Assembly: GCA_037783545.1 (NCBI GenBank)
Contig: JBBELK010000298.1
Coordinates: 2,170,001 to 2,234,000 of the forward strand
DNA: 64,000 nt
Direction of reading: 5' to 3'
Origin: Henricia sp. BOLD:AAB3569
Lineage: Eukaryota > Echinodermata > Asteroidea > Spinulosida > Echinasteridae
The notes under the pieces were generated by a model, which was not told where the DNA came from, did not search any database, and worked only from the letters and a program-made list of their open reading frames with translations. A program made the translations under genes and the position numbers. This document shows positions 21,601 to 36,600 of the stretch, piece by piece. Positions within the stretch are counted from its first letter, which is position 1, and every line of letters begins with the position of its first letter.

Positions 21601-24600
21601 TATACAGGCCTATTAAAGCAAGCATGCGCAACAAGCGTAATGTAGCGCAAGGCAATAGAAGTGTATCCGGGAAAATTTTATGTCTCGGGCACCGATTCCA
21701 ACTTTTATTAATAATCTGTGATTTTCACATGAATTTTTGTGCTCATTTACCGGTGGGCAATAGCTTTTTGCAAGAGATCGCAACAGATTAATTTCACATC
21801 AAATTTGTTTAACATGGCAACATTTTTTTCAGAAACAAATTTCAGAAAAACTTGTCAGGACTAATTCGTCTACATAGGCTGAAATGATAATCTGTAGTTT
21901 CATCTGCTCATATAATGAAAACAAAATTCTAACTCACCATAAAACCAGGCGACAGAGGTGACTTCAAAAATGGCAATGAAGAAGAGAGAGACGATTGCAT
22001 TGTACCAATCCAACAGTTGAAAGACGTACATTCCACCCTTGAAGAAGAAAAAAAGATGCAAACATTTATGGAATGTTTTGAACAACTCTAGGTTGCACAG
22101 CAAGACTCAAACTTTCATAACTGACCGAAAACGAACATTTTTTCCTAAACGATTTGCAAAGTCAATAAAGCACGCAGAACAATTGTAACACTATGGACTA
22201 CACAAGTCATATTGTACCGTATTATGTGTATGGACCACACAAATTATATTTCACAGGAAAATATTTCTACACCTAAAATGTACTGACTCCAATGCGACGC
22301 CACAGCAAAATGAGCCATGCCCGCACAGCACGTAAAGGAATTGGAGCCATTTAGAAACAGGTTTCCTCACGCTTGCTGCGCGAGCGACAGTGCAATAGCC
22401 GCTTTTGAGGAATCCTTGGTTTCAGTACCAGAAAGACATGGTTGAATGAATGGTTGAATGGTTTATTCATCTCTTCGACCCCACAAAAGAGGGTATGAGA
22501 GCCAATAAATTACAGTCAGATAAGAAAAATAAACTAATTAATAGTGAGTTACAGGCATTATACAAATAAACAGTTAATTAATTGAATTTTGACATAATCA
22601 TCTTAATAAATTTAGCTAAGTTACATAGTTGATTTGAGCTGCGTACATTGAACAAAAGTCCCAGTTTGTCAGGATTTGGTCTAGTCCAATAAAATCTCTT
22701 GATAAGGGTGGATCTTTCGTGAGTGAGAGACGGACAAACAAGAACATAATGAAATTCATCACAGTTAACGTGGCTATTACACAGTGGGCAAATGTCGACT
22801 ACTGAAGAATTAGGTACATAACGAGTCTCAGTATACGGGAGATGATGGTTGCCAGTTCGAAATCGGGCAAGCACTGTTTTACAAGAGTTATTTAGTTTGA
22901 TAAGATAATTTTCAAGGCATTTATCAGTTTTAATAATTCTATAAAACGAGCAAAGTCTGTTACTTGATAAATCACTTTCCCATTTCTGGTTTGCAACATC
23001 CTTTAGCCTACGCTCTAAGCATTTAGAAAGTCTACTTTTATGACTCGCATTGATATTAGTACTATTCCATAACATAGAGTACCCAGTATCATCTAATAAC
23101 GTTTTCATACAATCAATCCATTTAGAGCGCACAATATTATGATCGTATAAAGTTCGCATGAGACGATACATGACATTTGAAAGACGATTTGGATTAGTAA
23201 CAATATGTAGCCAAAAGTTAAACATTCGAAGTTGGACAGTGTATTTGAGTTCTAATCTACCTAATTCACCATAAGCAATACAATTAGCTGTACGATAATT
23301 TACTCTTAGTAAATTTTTTAAAAACGTCTTATAAAAACTCTCAATCTGGGCAATGTTTGAGAAACCCCAAATTTCACAGCCATACAAAAGTACTGGAGTA
23401 ACTACCTGATCAAAGAGTTGGCACTGAATATCAATAGGAAGGTCAAGTTTAGTAGCTTTAGTCTTGAGACTAAATAAGGCTCTTCGAGCTTGTTCGACTT
23501 GCTTATTAATAGCCTTGTTAAATAAACCGTTGTAGTTCAACTTAACTCCTAAATAATTGTAGTCTTGAACAACAGACAGTTTCTCTTCTCCAAATAAAAA
23601 ATCTGGAAATGACCTTACTTTTCCTCTAGCAAAAATAACAATTTTAGATTTACTAGAATTAACAGTTAAGTGCCACAATTTACAATAATCAAAAACAGCA
23701 TTAAGAGCATTTTGCAGTTCGCTAGCCGATTCCGCAAGTACTACCGTGTCATCAGCATATAATAGAGTATAAAGTTTCAAAAATACTTCAACGTCATCAT
23801 CACTTAAGAAATCTCTAACATCAGCTGCTACAGTAGAAAGCCCGTTGAATTTCTTACTTATGAAACGCTCAAAATCATTCAAATAAATACTAAATAATAG
23901 GGGGGAGAGATTTTCCCCTTGTCTTACACCCAGTTGACATGGAAATCCTAAAGACACTTTATTATTAACTTTCACACAAGACTTAGCTTGAGCATACATG
24001 TTATAAACTACTGTAATAAGACATAATAATAATAATAATAATCACCCTTAATGCTGCAAACGGGCGACACCACGGGAAACCTTTCCCCCAACGACCACCA
24101 AAATTTCGGCAAGATTCACTCAAATTGACACCAAATTTCTCTTCCCAAAGCTTCCAAAAATGGTTCTAGACCTAAGATAAATGGTTCTAGACCTAAACAA
24201 AATGGTTTTTGACCTTTAAAAAAATGATTTTTAATCTCCAAAATATTGGGGCAACACCAAATTGGCGCCCTAACATAACTTTCTACGCAAAAAGTGTCAC
24301 CCTATTGGATAAAATAGAGAAGTAATAATAATAAAGAAGTATTAAAACAAACTGTCAAATTAGCCAATGAATGCTGGGATCCAGTGGTGCGTGCATATTT
24401 GATGGAGTCGTTTACATTCTGGATATCGACTGAAGCTAGGAATATACATTTAAAATTTGGACCTGGGGAGATTTTTCTTTAGTTGGTCTGGGGAGAAATA
24501 TGCATGATGTTGCAAATGTATCAAGCGATGGGATGAGAGACAACTATATTGTCCTCTGACACACTGGGTGTCAGAGATGCTCCACCAGCTGAGCTACATG

Positions 24601-27600
24601 TATAAAGCACAGTGGCTTACTCCCTCAGGTTATTAGGAAAGTGTCGAACACAATATTTGGTGCAGTGCCTAATCAAGACGGATATAAGCATCTAATTTTT
24701 TTTTCTTTTCTGGTACCGACAACAAGGATTCCTTAAAGGTGCCCATTGCACTGTCCCTCGCAAGTGTGAGGAAACCCATGAGGAGAAGACGATGAATTAG
24801 AAACGGCCAGAGACAATGGGGAATCCACTTGCTCTTCACAAAAGAATGCTCTGGGATCTTTAGAGTGCGTTACCTAACACATTAGACCAACTGCTTTACA
24901 TCCCTTACGAAGGATGCAGCAAATGTGTTTAAATGCCTTGCTCAAGGGCACATGTACCCCAGCCGGGTATCGAACCTGCAACCTCAAGTTTTCACCCGAG
25001 TATTGCGAGTCAGTGACCCAAACCACTCGGCCACGGTACCCCCAATAGACCAATCCAGTAAGCTCCGCCCATTTTGGAATTGACCAATCACAGCCTCAGA
25101 TTCAGGTAACCAAAAAGTGGATCTCCATTTTGGTTACCCGAGTCCTCAATTTTGTGCACAGAGCTACGGCAAATGCAGCACGAGTGACGCAAAAACACCA
25201 TAAACATCATTTTTATCAGCGCAGAGGCGGCTAGCGGGTTTAAAACGGATTGTATAAGACTATCCTAACCTACTTTTAATCCCTTCATAAATGTGTTTTT
25301 GTGTAAACGTGAAAAACTTACCAAAATCAGCTTGTCGCTTTGCTAAGTTGTGCATTCACTTCGTTCTAGATGTGTGTCAAGATGTTTTTTGTTCGATGGC
25401 GCGCGTTACGCGTATTGCAGGCATGTTGTACGTGCACGCATACGACCGGATACTTAAGCGAACATTTTGCTTTCGAGCGTGCAGTTTCTATGTGCGTGTG
25501 CCAATAAGCGCTGACCAGGGCGCGAATGCTGACGCACAGCACGACCACGCGACTCTACTGCATGTTCCTAGGCAATTTCTAAGTGGGCGGAGCTTACTGG
25601 ATCGGTCTATTACCTGCATAATGTGAGGAATTCCCAACAGGAATGAGACGATACAGATGTACAACACTAGGACCTCTTTTCTGTTGAAGTAAAATCGACG
25701 CAGACTGGGCAGACCATCCAAGAAAGTCGCTATGACCACCTTTACCATGGCAAACTGTCAAAACAGCAATCGCAGATAAAAAAACAATGTCAAAAATAAA
25801 TAAATTTTAGATCTCGACCGCTTCAATTTCGTAAAACGTGGCGAATAGGTGTTTTTGATACAAATGTCAACTGGAAATATAGAGCCCAGATACAGAATCA
25901 ACCTACTGTATATCTGTCTTGAGATTATATCGGTGTCTTGAGATTATATCGGTGTCTTGAGATTATATCGGTGTCTTTGGGTGAAATACTGAACGGACTG
26001 TCAAAAACTCCTGGATACGCTAGGGTGCGGTAAGCACAGTCCACCAGTTGCGACTTGCGAGTGCGAGGGTACCGACTGTAGTGGTGTCAGCCACCGGGGC
26101 AAACATGTGTATCAAGTGATGGCAAAAATAACGTTCTGGTGTAAGTTGGTGTTACACGGTGTAAGCTATTCAAAAGGCTCTTTTGTATTTCATATAGGCA
26201 AATTACGTCAATTTAACATTATATGGACGACACAATAATTATTTTGTTTCATAATTACACACTCACCTGACTGTCAATGCCAAGACAAAATAACATGATG
26301 AAGAACAGAATGGACCAGAGCTGGGAGACTGGCATGGTTCCAAATATGGCTGGGTAGACCACAAATACCAGACCTGGACCTGCAGAAACACAAGCAAATA
26401 AATTGATGCACTAGACAAGCCTGTTAATATCTAAGACCAATTTTTTTAAAGCAGTTATTGCAAAATTGGCTTTATGTCAACATTTTTGTCACAACATTTC
26501 TCCAAAAGAAGACATAAGATCAACAAATACTTTTCGGAATATTGATACATTTGGGTATCTACCCCGCATTGACCAAATATCAGACCCAAGGGACAAATTT
26601 GAAATTGGTGTGATTTCCACAGGTTTTTCTTAACACAATCACTGGGCAAAGACCCTACCGAGCGTTGTCCATGAGTCCACCCCACCCCCACATGCCCCTT
26701 AAAAAGGTGGTGTGTCACGGTTTGCGCATGTGTAGCAAAACTTGAAAAAGTTGGGCTAACTTGTTCAAGTCTCGTCGGTCGGGTTTTGCATATCCTATTC
26801 AATCTTGGCCATCCCTTATAATACTTTAGTAATTCTGGCCGTGGTGTACTTGTCAACTGTAACTCAGGTTGTCCTCATGCATTAATTTTTAATTCAAACT
26901 TGCACTGTTTGCCGTATTTTTAAGTCGGATACAGTAATTTGTTCAACCTTGATTTCCTCAAAAATTGGTATTTGGTTCTGACAATGGAAAGACACTGACC
27001 GCGACCAGTGCCGCGGCACCAGGTTTTCCATACCCGAATGCGAAATCGAATGAAGGCATGCCACGCAACGTGCGTATTGTAAACACTCATGAACACTGCT
27101 CATGCAGCACGCGCAGAGTACACAGACCAATGGCATTGTGTAACAAAACTAAGCTACATACATCTGAGCACGCACGTATGTCAAAAATTTAAAGGTTTTG
27201 CACAAACAGCGACACAGCCCCTTTAAGCCATGGACAGGACCTTTTACCTTGTTTAATGACATCCTCGACCTCCTTATCCTGCACGTGAGCAATGAAGCCG
27301 ATGGCGGAAAAAATGGTGACTGCAGCAAAGAGACTGGTGAAGCTGTTGGCGATAGTGATGCTAAATGTGTCTCTGTGTGAAAACAAACAGAAAAAAAAAA
27401 AAAAATTGCATTATCTTCGACATTTTATTCCTGATAAAATGTTGCTATACAGGCACGTGGATTGCATGGTCACAAACATCAATTATGATTTTTAGATTTA
27501 TAGACCGTATCATGCCATTTCGTGGGGCACCTTTTGTTACTTAAACTGTTCAAAAATGGAAGCACAATATGTGCAACCATGCATGTCCTCAAGGAACAAA

Positions 27601-30600
27601 AAAACTACAGTCTACAGTCTACAGCCACACAGGGTTCACAAATTCCCCAATTGTTTAATCAGACATTTGATTGAAAACAAAAACCCTTACTCAAATAGAA
27701 GATTGTCTAATGCAATAATTTTGCCCACAATATCTTTTCAAAAGAAAACAATCATTGAAAATGAAATTACATGTATTTAAATGTGTGTGTTTAAGGGTGC
27801 CCTTGTGCAAACAAAACTGGGCCTCCGACTGCAGTACATATATTATGGCACTGTTTTTGTGAAAATATTGTATAAACAATCAAGTGTACTGCATATGCAT
27901 TTGAATTACTATAGACATGTCAAAACGTTGCCATTTAAATGAGGCCTACAAGTTATGTGGTAAAATTTTCCGTTTGACCATGACAAATTCCCACAGTAGG
28001 TTACAAGTACGTGTACATCTACCTAGGAGGTAAAATACACGACACAGACATAATTTCTCATTAATTAGGACCATTCATTCAACTGAATTTTTTTTCAATA
28101 AGCTAACAGTAACATCCTCATCCAGCACTTCGGACATCACCTGCTTTTTCCAAGGTCAAGCACATCTCTATTTACCCGCATCAGTGTTGCCTTGGTAACC
28201 ACTGCTCTTTGCAACAATGCACACAAAGCAATCACTCCATAATATAGGATGTGCTTTGTATCATGCCTTGCCATAGGCCTTTTTGTCTGTTGAGTAGACA
28301 GACAAGGCGACCTGGCAAATGTATGAAGTGCTATTAACTAATGCGCTGCTCATAAATGTGACAATTAAGAAGTGAAGTATTCTGACACTAACAGCCATTA
28401 TGGGCATTAGGTTTCAGGCCATATGTTGCCACTACGGTCACTAAATGGTTAATATCTGATAAAAATTGGCCCAATTGATTGCCAAACTATATTTTTCTTT
28501 AAATAAGGTAATTATTGCTTTAGTTCATACATTAAATGATTAATTTGCCCATACACGACACGGTATATGCACTATATAGTGTTTTCCATGAGAAAATGCT
28601 TAAAACCATGAAAACCCATAGGAATCCGGAGCATTTGTTTTCAACACAATTTTGATAAAATATGGCTATGCGCTGCACCATATTTAAAATTTTGAAAGGG
28701 AAAATGACGTCAACCGTTTAACATCAAAATTGAACGCTCGTTTCCAAACTCAAACTGAAAAATTTGCTGTGACCCGACCCACACCCTCTCGAGTTTGAAC
28801 TGCAGAACATATCGACCTACATGAAGGAGATTTTTAAAATGGTCAGAAGGGATATAAAATAAGCCTCCATGTGCTACGGCGATATCAAGCTTTTCCATGC
28901 TAGTGATATTTTGGACAAATAAGCAGTGTTTCCTTTTCCTTTAAAGGCCCAATGTATCATTTGCAATGACCCAATTTTGTTGACAAGAAAAATTGAGGAG
29001 TAAGTGTCCAGACATTTCATGCATTTTGTGTCAATGTTATTCAATCAACTATTTACAGAAGGCAACGTAAAAGAATATACATGTAACTTTACGTACACAT
29101 TCATACACATCCCTTTTATACAGAACAACAGAACTTAATAAACATGTTTTGTTGCTCGTTATGTTCACTGTTTGGTTGGAGAAGTTGCAGTTCCGTCAAG
29201 TGGAACAACAAGAGCACTATGATGTTTTGAATGCACAGGCTACCAGACATGTAAGTTACATTAACACTGTTGTATTGTTTGCAATGACCCAATTTTGTTT
29301 TTTATGAGTTGACAAAAAAAAACCTTACTCGAAGTGTTGATAGCAATGGTAACAAACACCACATGAATTTATTTACATCCAAAATGGTATTTCATGCTGG
29401 AAATTGACAACCGAAGGTGGTTTTCTAATAAAGTCCCGTGCACAGGACTTTTTTACCATTCACTTGTACACAAAAATTTATATATAGATTTTGAAGGTTT
29501 CTGAAGCATTGATGCATCTAAGTAGCTAAAATTTCTTCAGGCTAGTTAACTAACATTCTTCCTTAGATATGTTACACTCTTATTCCACGAATCTGTAAAA
29601 AGTTTTATCTTGCAAATGATACATTTAAACATGTGAACAACCTCATCAGAAATACACCAACGTACTTTTATTTAGTCAAGAACAAAATAATTATGTGCAA
29701 TTCATGATATAAAACATGGTATTCAGCCAGCTAATCCATATTGCCTTGATTTTAAATTCAGATTATGTGCATAGTGATAGCTTTATGTAAGCTGCACTTT
29801 GCTCTTTTGTATAATACCAGCAGAAATTGGCGTCCATCTGGTTGTCCACAAGGAAAATATCGATTGGATTTCTATTAAAATTCTGCACGAGCTATTTATC
29901 ACTTTTTAATTGGTTTTCCAATCAAGACAACAACTATTTTAGTTTGGAGATATTGAATTTATTTTAATACTGCCAGTGTTATAAAGATGGACTGTCCGTG
30001 TTTGGGTGAAAGGATTAAAAAATTAATTTACACAAGCGAACAGATGTAGAAAGCTTACATGTCTCAGTAACGAAAAATATAAAAACCTTAAATTTTCGAC
30101 GTCAGGAATTGGAGATACATGTAGACCCCTGACCAATGGGTATTATGGCTCCATTTTCCATGCAATATGACCAGGGGTCGATTTCACCAAATCCATCGCA
30201 ACTTGTTGAAACCTTAAGTTTGGTTTTTATCCTCAATCACACATGGAGATAATGTCATTTAATAGACCGATCCAGTAAGCTCCGCCCATTTTAGAATTGA
30301 CCAATCACAGCCTCAGGTTGAGGTAACCAAAAAGTGGATCTCCATTTTGGTTACCCGAGTCCTCAATTTTGTGCACAGAGCTACGGGGAAATGCAGCACG
30401 AGTGACGCAAAAACACAATTTTTATCAGCGCAGAGGACCCTAGCCGGTTTAAAACGGATTGTATAAGACTATCCTAACCTACTTTTAATCCCTTCATAAA
30501 TGTGTTTTTGTGTAAACGGGAAAAACTCACCAAAATTAGCTTGTCGTTTTGCTATGTTGTGCATTCACTGCGTTCTAGATGCATGTCGAGATGTTTTTGT

Positions 30601-33600
30601 TCGATCGCGCGCGTTATGCGTTATGCAGGCGTGTTGTACGTGCACGCATACGACCGGATACAGTACTTAAGTGCACATTTTGCTTCCGAGCGTGCAGTTT
30701 CTGTGTGCATGTGTGTGTTTCAATACGCGCTGACCAGGGGCGGATTGCAATATGCGGTATAAGACCGGTCTATAGGCTTAGCCGGTTAACGCGGCGTCCA
30801 CTAAGACCGGTCTATAATTATAGCCCACTTGCAATATCGTTGTCTTAAAGTTAGACCAGTCTTAAAATTTAAGCCCGCGGCGAGCAGGCTATAATTTTAG
30901 GAAACCACGCTATACATCTCCTAATCTTGCATGAAAAAAGACGAACAAAATGCACATTGTGCCCACTAGAGCCTTTATAGTGCTATTTGATTACTTTCGC
31001 GGTCAGTTTCTCTGCAAAAACTGCACTATACACACGCGTCATCAAGTGGCTTCGTGAGGACGTTTGTTTGGCTTGAAATCACGCAAGGATAGCCGGCTGC
31101 AGCACTTTCCGTTAAGTGTGTGTGTTTTCGGCTGGCGCAGCCGTACTTCAGTTAGACTGGTTTATTGCAATGGGCTAAAGAAGTGTCTAAGCTGAGACAG
31201 GCTAAGTCGGATAGACGGCTATAAAACATCGGTCTTGGACCATTGGCTAAGTCGATTTTATTGCAATCCGCCCCTGGGCTCTGACGCACGGCGTGGCCAC
31301 GCAACTCTACTGCACACGTGCCTAACACGTGTGGCATGTTGCTAGGCAATTTCTAAATGGGCGGAGCTTACAGGATCGGTCTATTGTAACCGTCTTCCAA
31401 TCCTGTAATTATTTATCTCTAAGGCGTGGATGTTTTTTTTCTTTTTTTCCCCCACATACCTCATAATAGTCTTGCTGTGGAACTTGTTGTAGCTTGAAAA
31501 TGCAATCATGGATCCGAATGCAATCCCAATGGAGTTGAAGTTCTGCGCTGCGGCTGCAACCCAAACCTGGCATTTCCAGGACAAAACAACATTTAAACAA
31601 AATATGCACTGTAATCCTACATTAGCATAAAAATAAACGAAATAAAAGAAAAGAGAAGAAAGAAAAAATTAGAACTCCGACTGTTGTGTAATCTCAATGT
31701 TTTCCCTTGCTTTTTCTTCCACTCGTTAGCTGCATCTGTGTGCGCAAGAAATGACGAACATGGATTGGTTAAGACACGTACAGCCTGGGTAAAAATAAAT
31801 AAATAAAGTAAAATGAACATAAATCCCACATTTGAAATCATATTTGAGTATTTGAAATTGAATATCACTCGTAAATCTGTGCTGAATTAAATGTTTCATT
31901 GTGTTTTTTTGTTTTTTTCTGACTCCTACCCACCCCCCATTTTTGACTTAACTTCCTCTAGTTTTTTATATTTCCTGTTTGAATGCTGTCTGATTTCCTG
32001 CTAAATTTACATAAAAATTCCTAGTCTGTATTTCAATTGTCTTTTGGGTCAATGCACGCAAGAGTTTTCATCCCTGAATAACCCTTGCAAATTTAGACTG
32101 TAATAAATAATATTCAAATTTCAGAGTTTGGGTTTATACAATTGTAATAAAAGTTGTTTTGCCAGTATAAGATTAGACCTTACAATGTCTAACCGCTGAA
32201 ATTTTCCCATAACAATGATTCACCATAAAACATCTTGTTTTGACAACAACAAAAATTACCATAAAATCCAAGGTATAAGGCCTGTGTTTACGGAAAGTGC
32301 CCCCCCACAACCCAACTCCCCCCCCCCCCCCCCCCCCCCCCACCCCCCAAAAAAGGACTTGGGAAAATGGAAAAGATTTAGTTTTACGACATTTGCTGAA
32401 ATGTGCAATGGAAACGGGGTTAAAATCATGCAGAGTTTTTCAATGGGTTAAAAAGAAATGGGTTTAAATAAATCCAAACTGAAATGTGTATTCATGCAAG
32501 TAAGGTGCATGTGCATGTCAACAGGCATGCAAATGGTAAAAGCCCATAGCTAAAATCCTGTATGAGGAAATGGCGAGAAAGCACAAATCCAATGTAAGAA
32601 TTTAGATATAAAAAAAAATAACATTACTATTTTTTTTCCTTAAAATGAATAATAAAGAACCAGTAAATGCATATTTGATGGAGAAAAAAAATAGGAATTA
32701 AAGAAAAAAAATTAGGTTTTCCGAAGAAAACTTTTAAAATATTTTCTGCCAGTCACATACATTTTGTACATAAGTAATCGTCAACCATGGTCCTCAATTC
32801 TTTTCGAATTCAATGTTAATTTGTGGCAATATGCACAAAACTACTTAAAATCAAACCAAAAAAAATGCTAAAAAAGGCGGGAATTTAAAATAAATATTAC
32901 ATGTAGTTGTTTTACTAGCTTGTATTTTATTGTGTATTTGTGCATAATTAGTGCTATTCTAGCTCTTGTGCGTGCACCAACCATTTTGTTCAGTCCTTGT
33001 GTATTTTCATGTACAAGCCAAAAAACAAAATATTTAAAAATAAAAGAAAGAAACACTTTTTTTTTATCAAAATAATTTTGGTATTAAATATAACGCAATG
33101 CAGTTGTCCTCGATTGTTTGAGATAAAATAAAGTTGCATAAAAAATATAAATAAAAACAAATTTTAAACACACGTTCTTCAAGCATCTTCGATCAAAGTG
33201 CAATTCCTGAAAAACTGATTGTACGCCATTCCCACTATTGTCCAAAAAAAAACTTGGTTTCGGACATGTACTCAATGAATACATATGAAATGGACAAAAG
33301 AATGAACGATGAAAACACGCTACATTTGTACATTGTAGTTCCCGTCCCCCTTGCTAAAAATTGCGCTGCACTGCCAAGGTCAATTCTGTCTTTGATCAAC
33401 AATGTCGACATTTTTCAATCCAAACAAGAGACTCTTCCTTTAGTCTATTTTCCTATGGCTGTCCAGGCGACATTTGACAATTATTACAGCTAGTCTTTTA
33501 TAAAGAGTTGGCGTCTGCATTCTGTGCACGTACCAATGCCAGGTGACACATATAAATCAATGATGCATTGTCACAAATCCTAAAAGTATTAGTAAACTAA

Positions 33601-36600
33601 TTTAGGAGGCCAGATGATATTTCTCTCATGTCATGTGTGGTATTAGTAAACTATAACAAGTATTAGTAAACTATTAGTTTGACTTTGTGCAGCAATATGT
33701 TTGCGAAGATAAGCTCAATGTTTGTGACACAAGTGTCTGTCCCATTAAATCTCCAGTTTAATGATGCTTGATGTGTCATTTTAAGTAAACAAAAAATGCA
33801 AAAGAAATCTATACATTGTCATTTATTTCAGACTTGGGTGGCGACATGCGAATCATACTACACGTAGTAGTATATAGCACTATACATGTACATGTAGTAC
33901 TGAACCATTTTTACCAATGCTTAGGTATATATGGAATGCATATGCGTACAGGGGGGAGGGGGGGGGGGGGAAAGGGGGGTTGGAGCCACTGCATACGCCA
34001 TGCGTACAGGGGAGGATCTAAAAAGTCGGCATTTCATGCATACATACTTTATGGACGACCCCTTATCTGTAATTTGTTGTGTCGATTTAGTAAATGAAAT
34101 TAACAAACAAAGCAACGTGCAGAGAGGAAAAAAAACCTTCAAACTAAAACTCCCAAACTTAAAACAAGTCAAACACAAATCAAAGCAAAAAGCCTGGTCA
34201 TATTAGGCGGTTAATTTCCACTAGTATTTTCAACTCCATCCTGAAAAAAAATTGTTTATGTAAAAAATAAATTACACGGAATGCACAGTGCTTTAATTTG
34301 TAACGGAGATATGCAGGGCTGTACACAGGCACAGCCAGGTCAAACTGATGAATGCACTTTTATAGCATCATGCAATGAAACGTCATGCACTTCGGGTAGA
34401 AATACCACTTTCTCCTGTATTTCATGCTTGCGGAGAGAACCTAAAGATTAATTTGGAGGTTGGGGGTAAGGGAGAGAAGGTCAAGTTGGGGAGGGTCAGT
34501 ACGTGACAACAGTGGTGGGAAAATAAGTCATCGACTTCTCAGGTCCACGATACTGTACAAAATGTGCGGACAAGAAAAACAACACGTCATCATAAACAAT
34601 GCAATGAGGAATTCAAGAGTTTCACAACATGTAGGCCAGCGCTGCCAAGAGTTTCGATCGAAAGAGGCATTTTCTGGCCGTGTGGTAAAGATTGGAGATT
34701 TTTTTTTTTTTTTTAAAAGAGGGAACAAAATCAATGCCATTTGGTCTTGAGAAAATAAAGCAGAAATGTACTAAATAATGTGTGTATATATTATATGGCA
34801 CATCTGGCAATGTGTCATTTTGTCCCACACATGACACAGCGAAAGTGTTTTCAATGTCAAACTTTTGGTGGCATCTGCATTGTGGATCGCTCAAATTGTT
34901 CTGGTAGAGTGGTACATGTACTTTCCCCATCTTCCATTTCTGTGGCCTAGGTTCAAATCCCATCCCAGGCCGCGCCAATGCATGGATTGGGTTTTCAGTC
35001 ACTACAGGATTCTATGAGTTTTCCCCCATACACATGTAACGATTTTCCAAAACCGAGTATTTCTTTATCGTCTTCTCTTCACAGGTTTCTTCAGGTTTAC
35101 GAGCTGCAGTGTCATGGGCACTTTGGAAAAATCCTTGGTTTCTGTACTAAAGAGAATTCAACGTAATATGTAAAAAATGACCAACATACATGTCCCCCAA
35201 AGTAAAAAGAAAACAGAAAAGAAAAACAATTTTGGAATGGTGATAGGCGACGACGTAATTCACGTAAATTATTATGATGCTCGCTGCTGGTGTGAAAAAA
35301 GGAAAATAAAATAAATGAATACAAAAAAAAAAAAAGGAATAAATAAATAATCATCATCCGGCTAAAATCTGGCAGGAATCTTCAAAGTTATAAATGGACA
35401 CCGACACCTGTATACATGTGTCAAAAACGTGTATGAATGTAGCTGGTAAAAGGCGGCAAAGTTTGATATTTTTGGAGGACATGGCATTTTATGTCTTAGT
35501 GAAACTACCAAGATGAGGTGAAAATGCCAAATGCTTTAAACACAAACCCCAACAATTTCATCAAACCTATAGAAAAACAAACAACCAGTCTGTGAGTGGG
35601 GGGAAAAACTAAAAACCAAATATTAATTCCAAAATGAAAAATGTTAAAACATGCTTACCTCAAAACCCTGCTTGGACTCCAGAATTTTAGTTTTAGCTTA
35701 AGTTTAGTTAACATTTTAGTTCACCAAAATAAACACTAAAATTTACACAAAAATATCTCTTTAATTTAACTTCCTTAAAAACAGAGGTTGTGTAGTTGCT
35801 CATGTTTCTACTAAAGCATTCACAAAAACAGACAAACAATAAAAACAGCAACACACCACATGAACAAAGAAATGTTCATAGAGTAACAGAATAGTCATTG
35901 ATATGCCATGTGCCACTTTTCTCACGACTGTTCTGAAATTTTGCGTGCCCCCGTTACGTAAATTTTCAAGTATATCATCAAAACACCACCAACGTTTGGT
36001 AAACTAATTTTTCCTGTTACGTAAGTGATTTTATATAACGCCCAAGTAGACTCTTATGATCTGATTGGACGATGGCGTCTCACATGTCGTTCAATATTTA
36101 ATCCTTTTAATGCTACGTACTAACTGTGCAATTTTGTTCTCTACGTTTTTTTTTCATTGCACGGTGCGGCCACTGTAGTAATTGAGCGCATGCGTATATG
36201 ACTATGTCAAAGTGCATGTCAAATGCAACGACCCCTGACACAAACATTTTTACAACTCACAAGCACCATGGCGGGATTTGTACTCATGGTGAACCATGAA
36301 ATAGCTCAGCTTTTGGACAATTCTGATGCTGCCCGCACAAAGAAACAAATTAATTATGCTGTCGGCCATTCTTATTACTGATGGGATCATAATGTTGACA
36401 ATAGCCATAGAAAAAATGTTTAACAAAATAAATTTGAAGAGCAAGCCTGAAAAATTTGTAAAAAAAAATGTAGGATGACAAGAATCTACTTGGGCATTAT
36501 ATAAAACAACGCCTCGTTGAATGGAACATTCCATCTTTCACCTCATGAAAATATTCCTCCACATGCACTCACAAACATTCATTATTTGTATATCGCCAAT

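Larger units (their letters stand above)
31567..36029. other. Large SLC6 intron stretch
   Basis: No coding exon recognised. Holds a poly-C run (about 32318-32341), a poly-G run (about 33951-33977) next to a TACTTTATGGACGACCCC repeat end, many A/T runs, and a SINE-like segment at 34880-35150. Confidence 0.5.

Noticed and set aside
22578..23999. The 473-codon frame as a host gene
   Set aside because: It has YADD reverse transcriptase motifs, LINE-type 3' repeats and a target duplication, so it is a retrotransposon.
24540..24602. Minus-strand GTAGCTCAGCTGGTGGAGCA, tRNA-like
   Set aside because: Only the A box is good; no matching B box or cloverleaf could be drawn. Left out as a gene.
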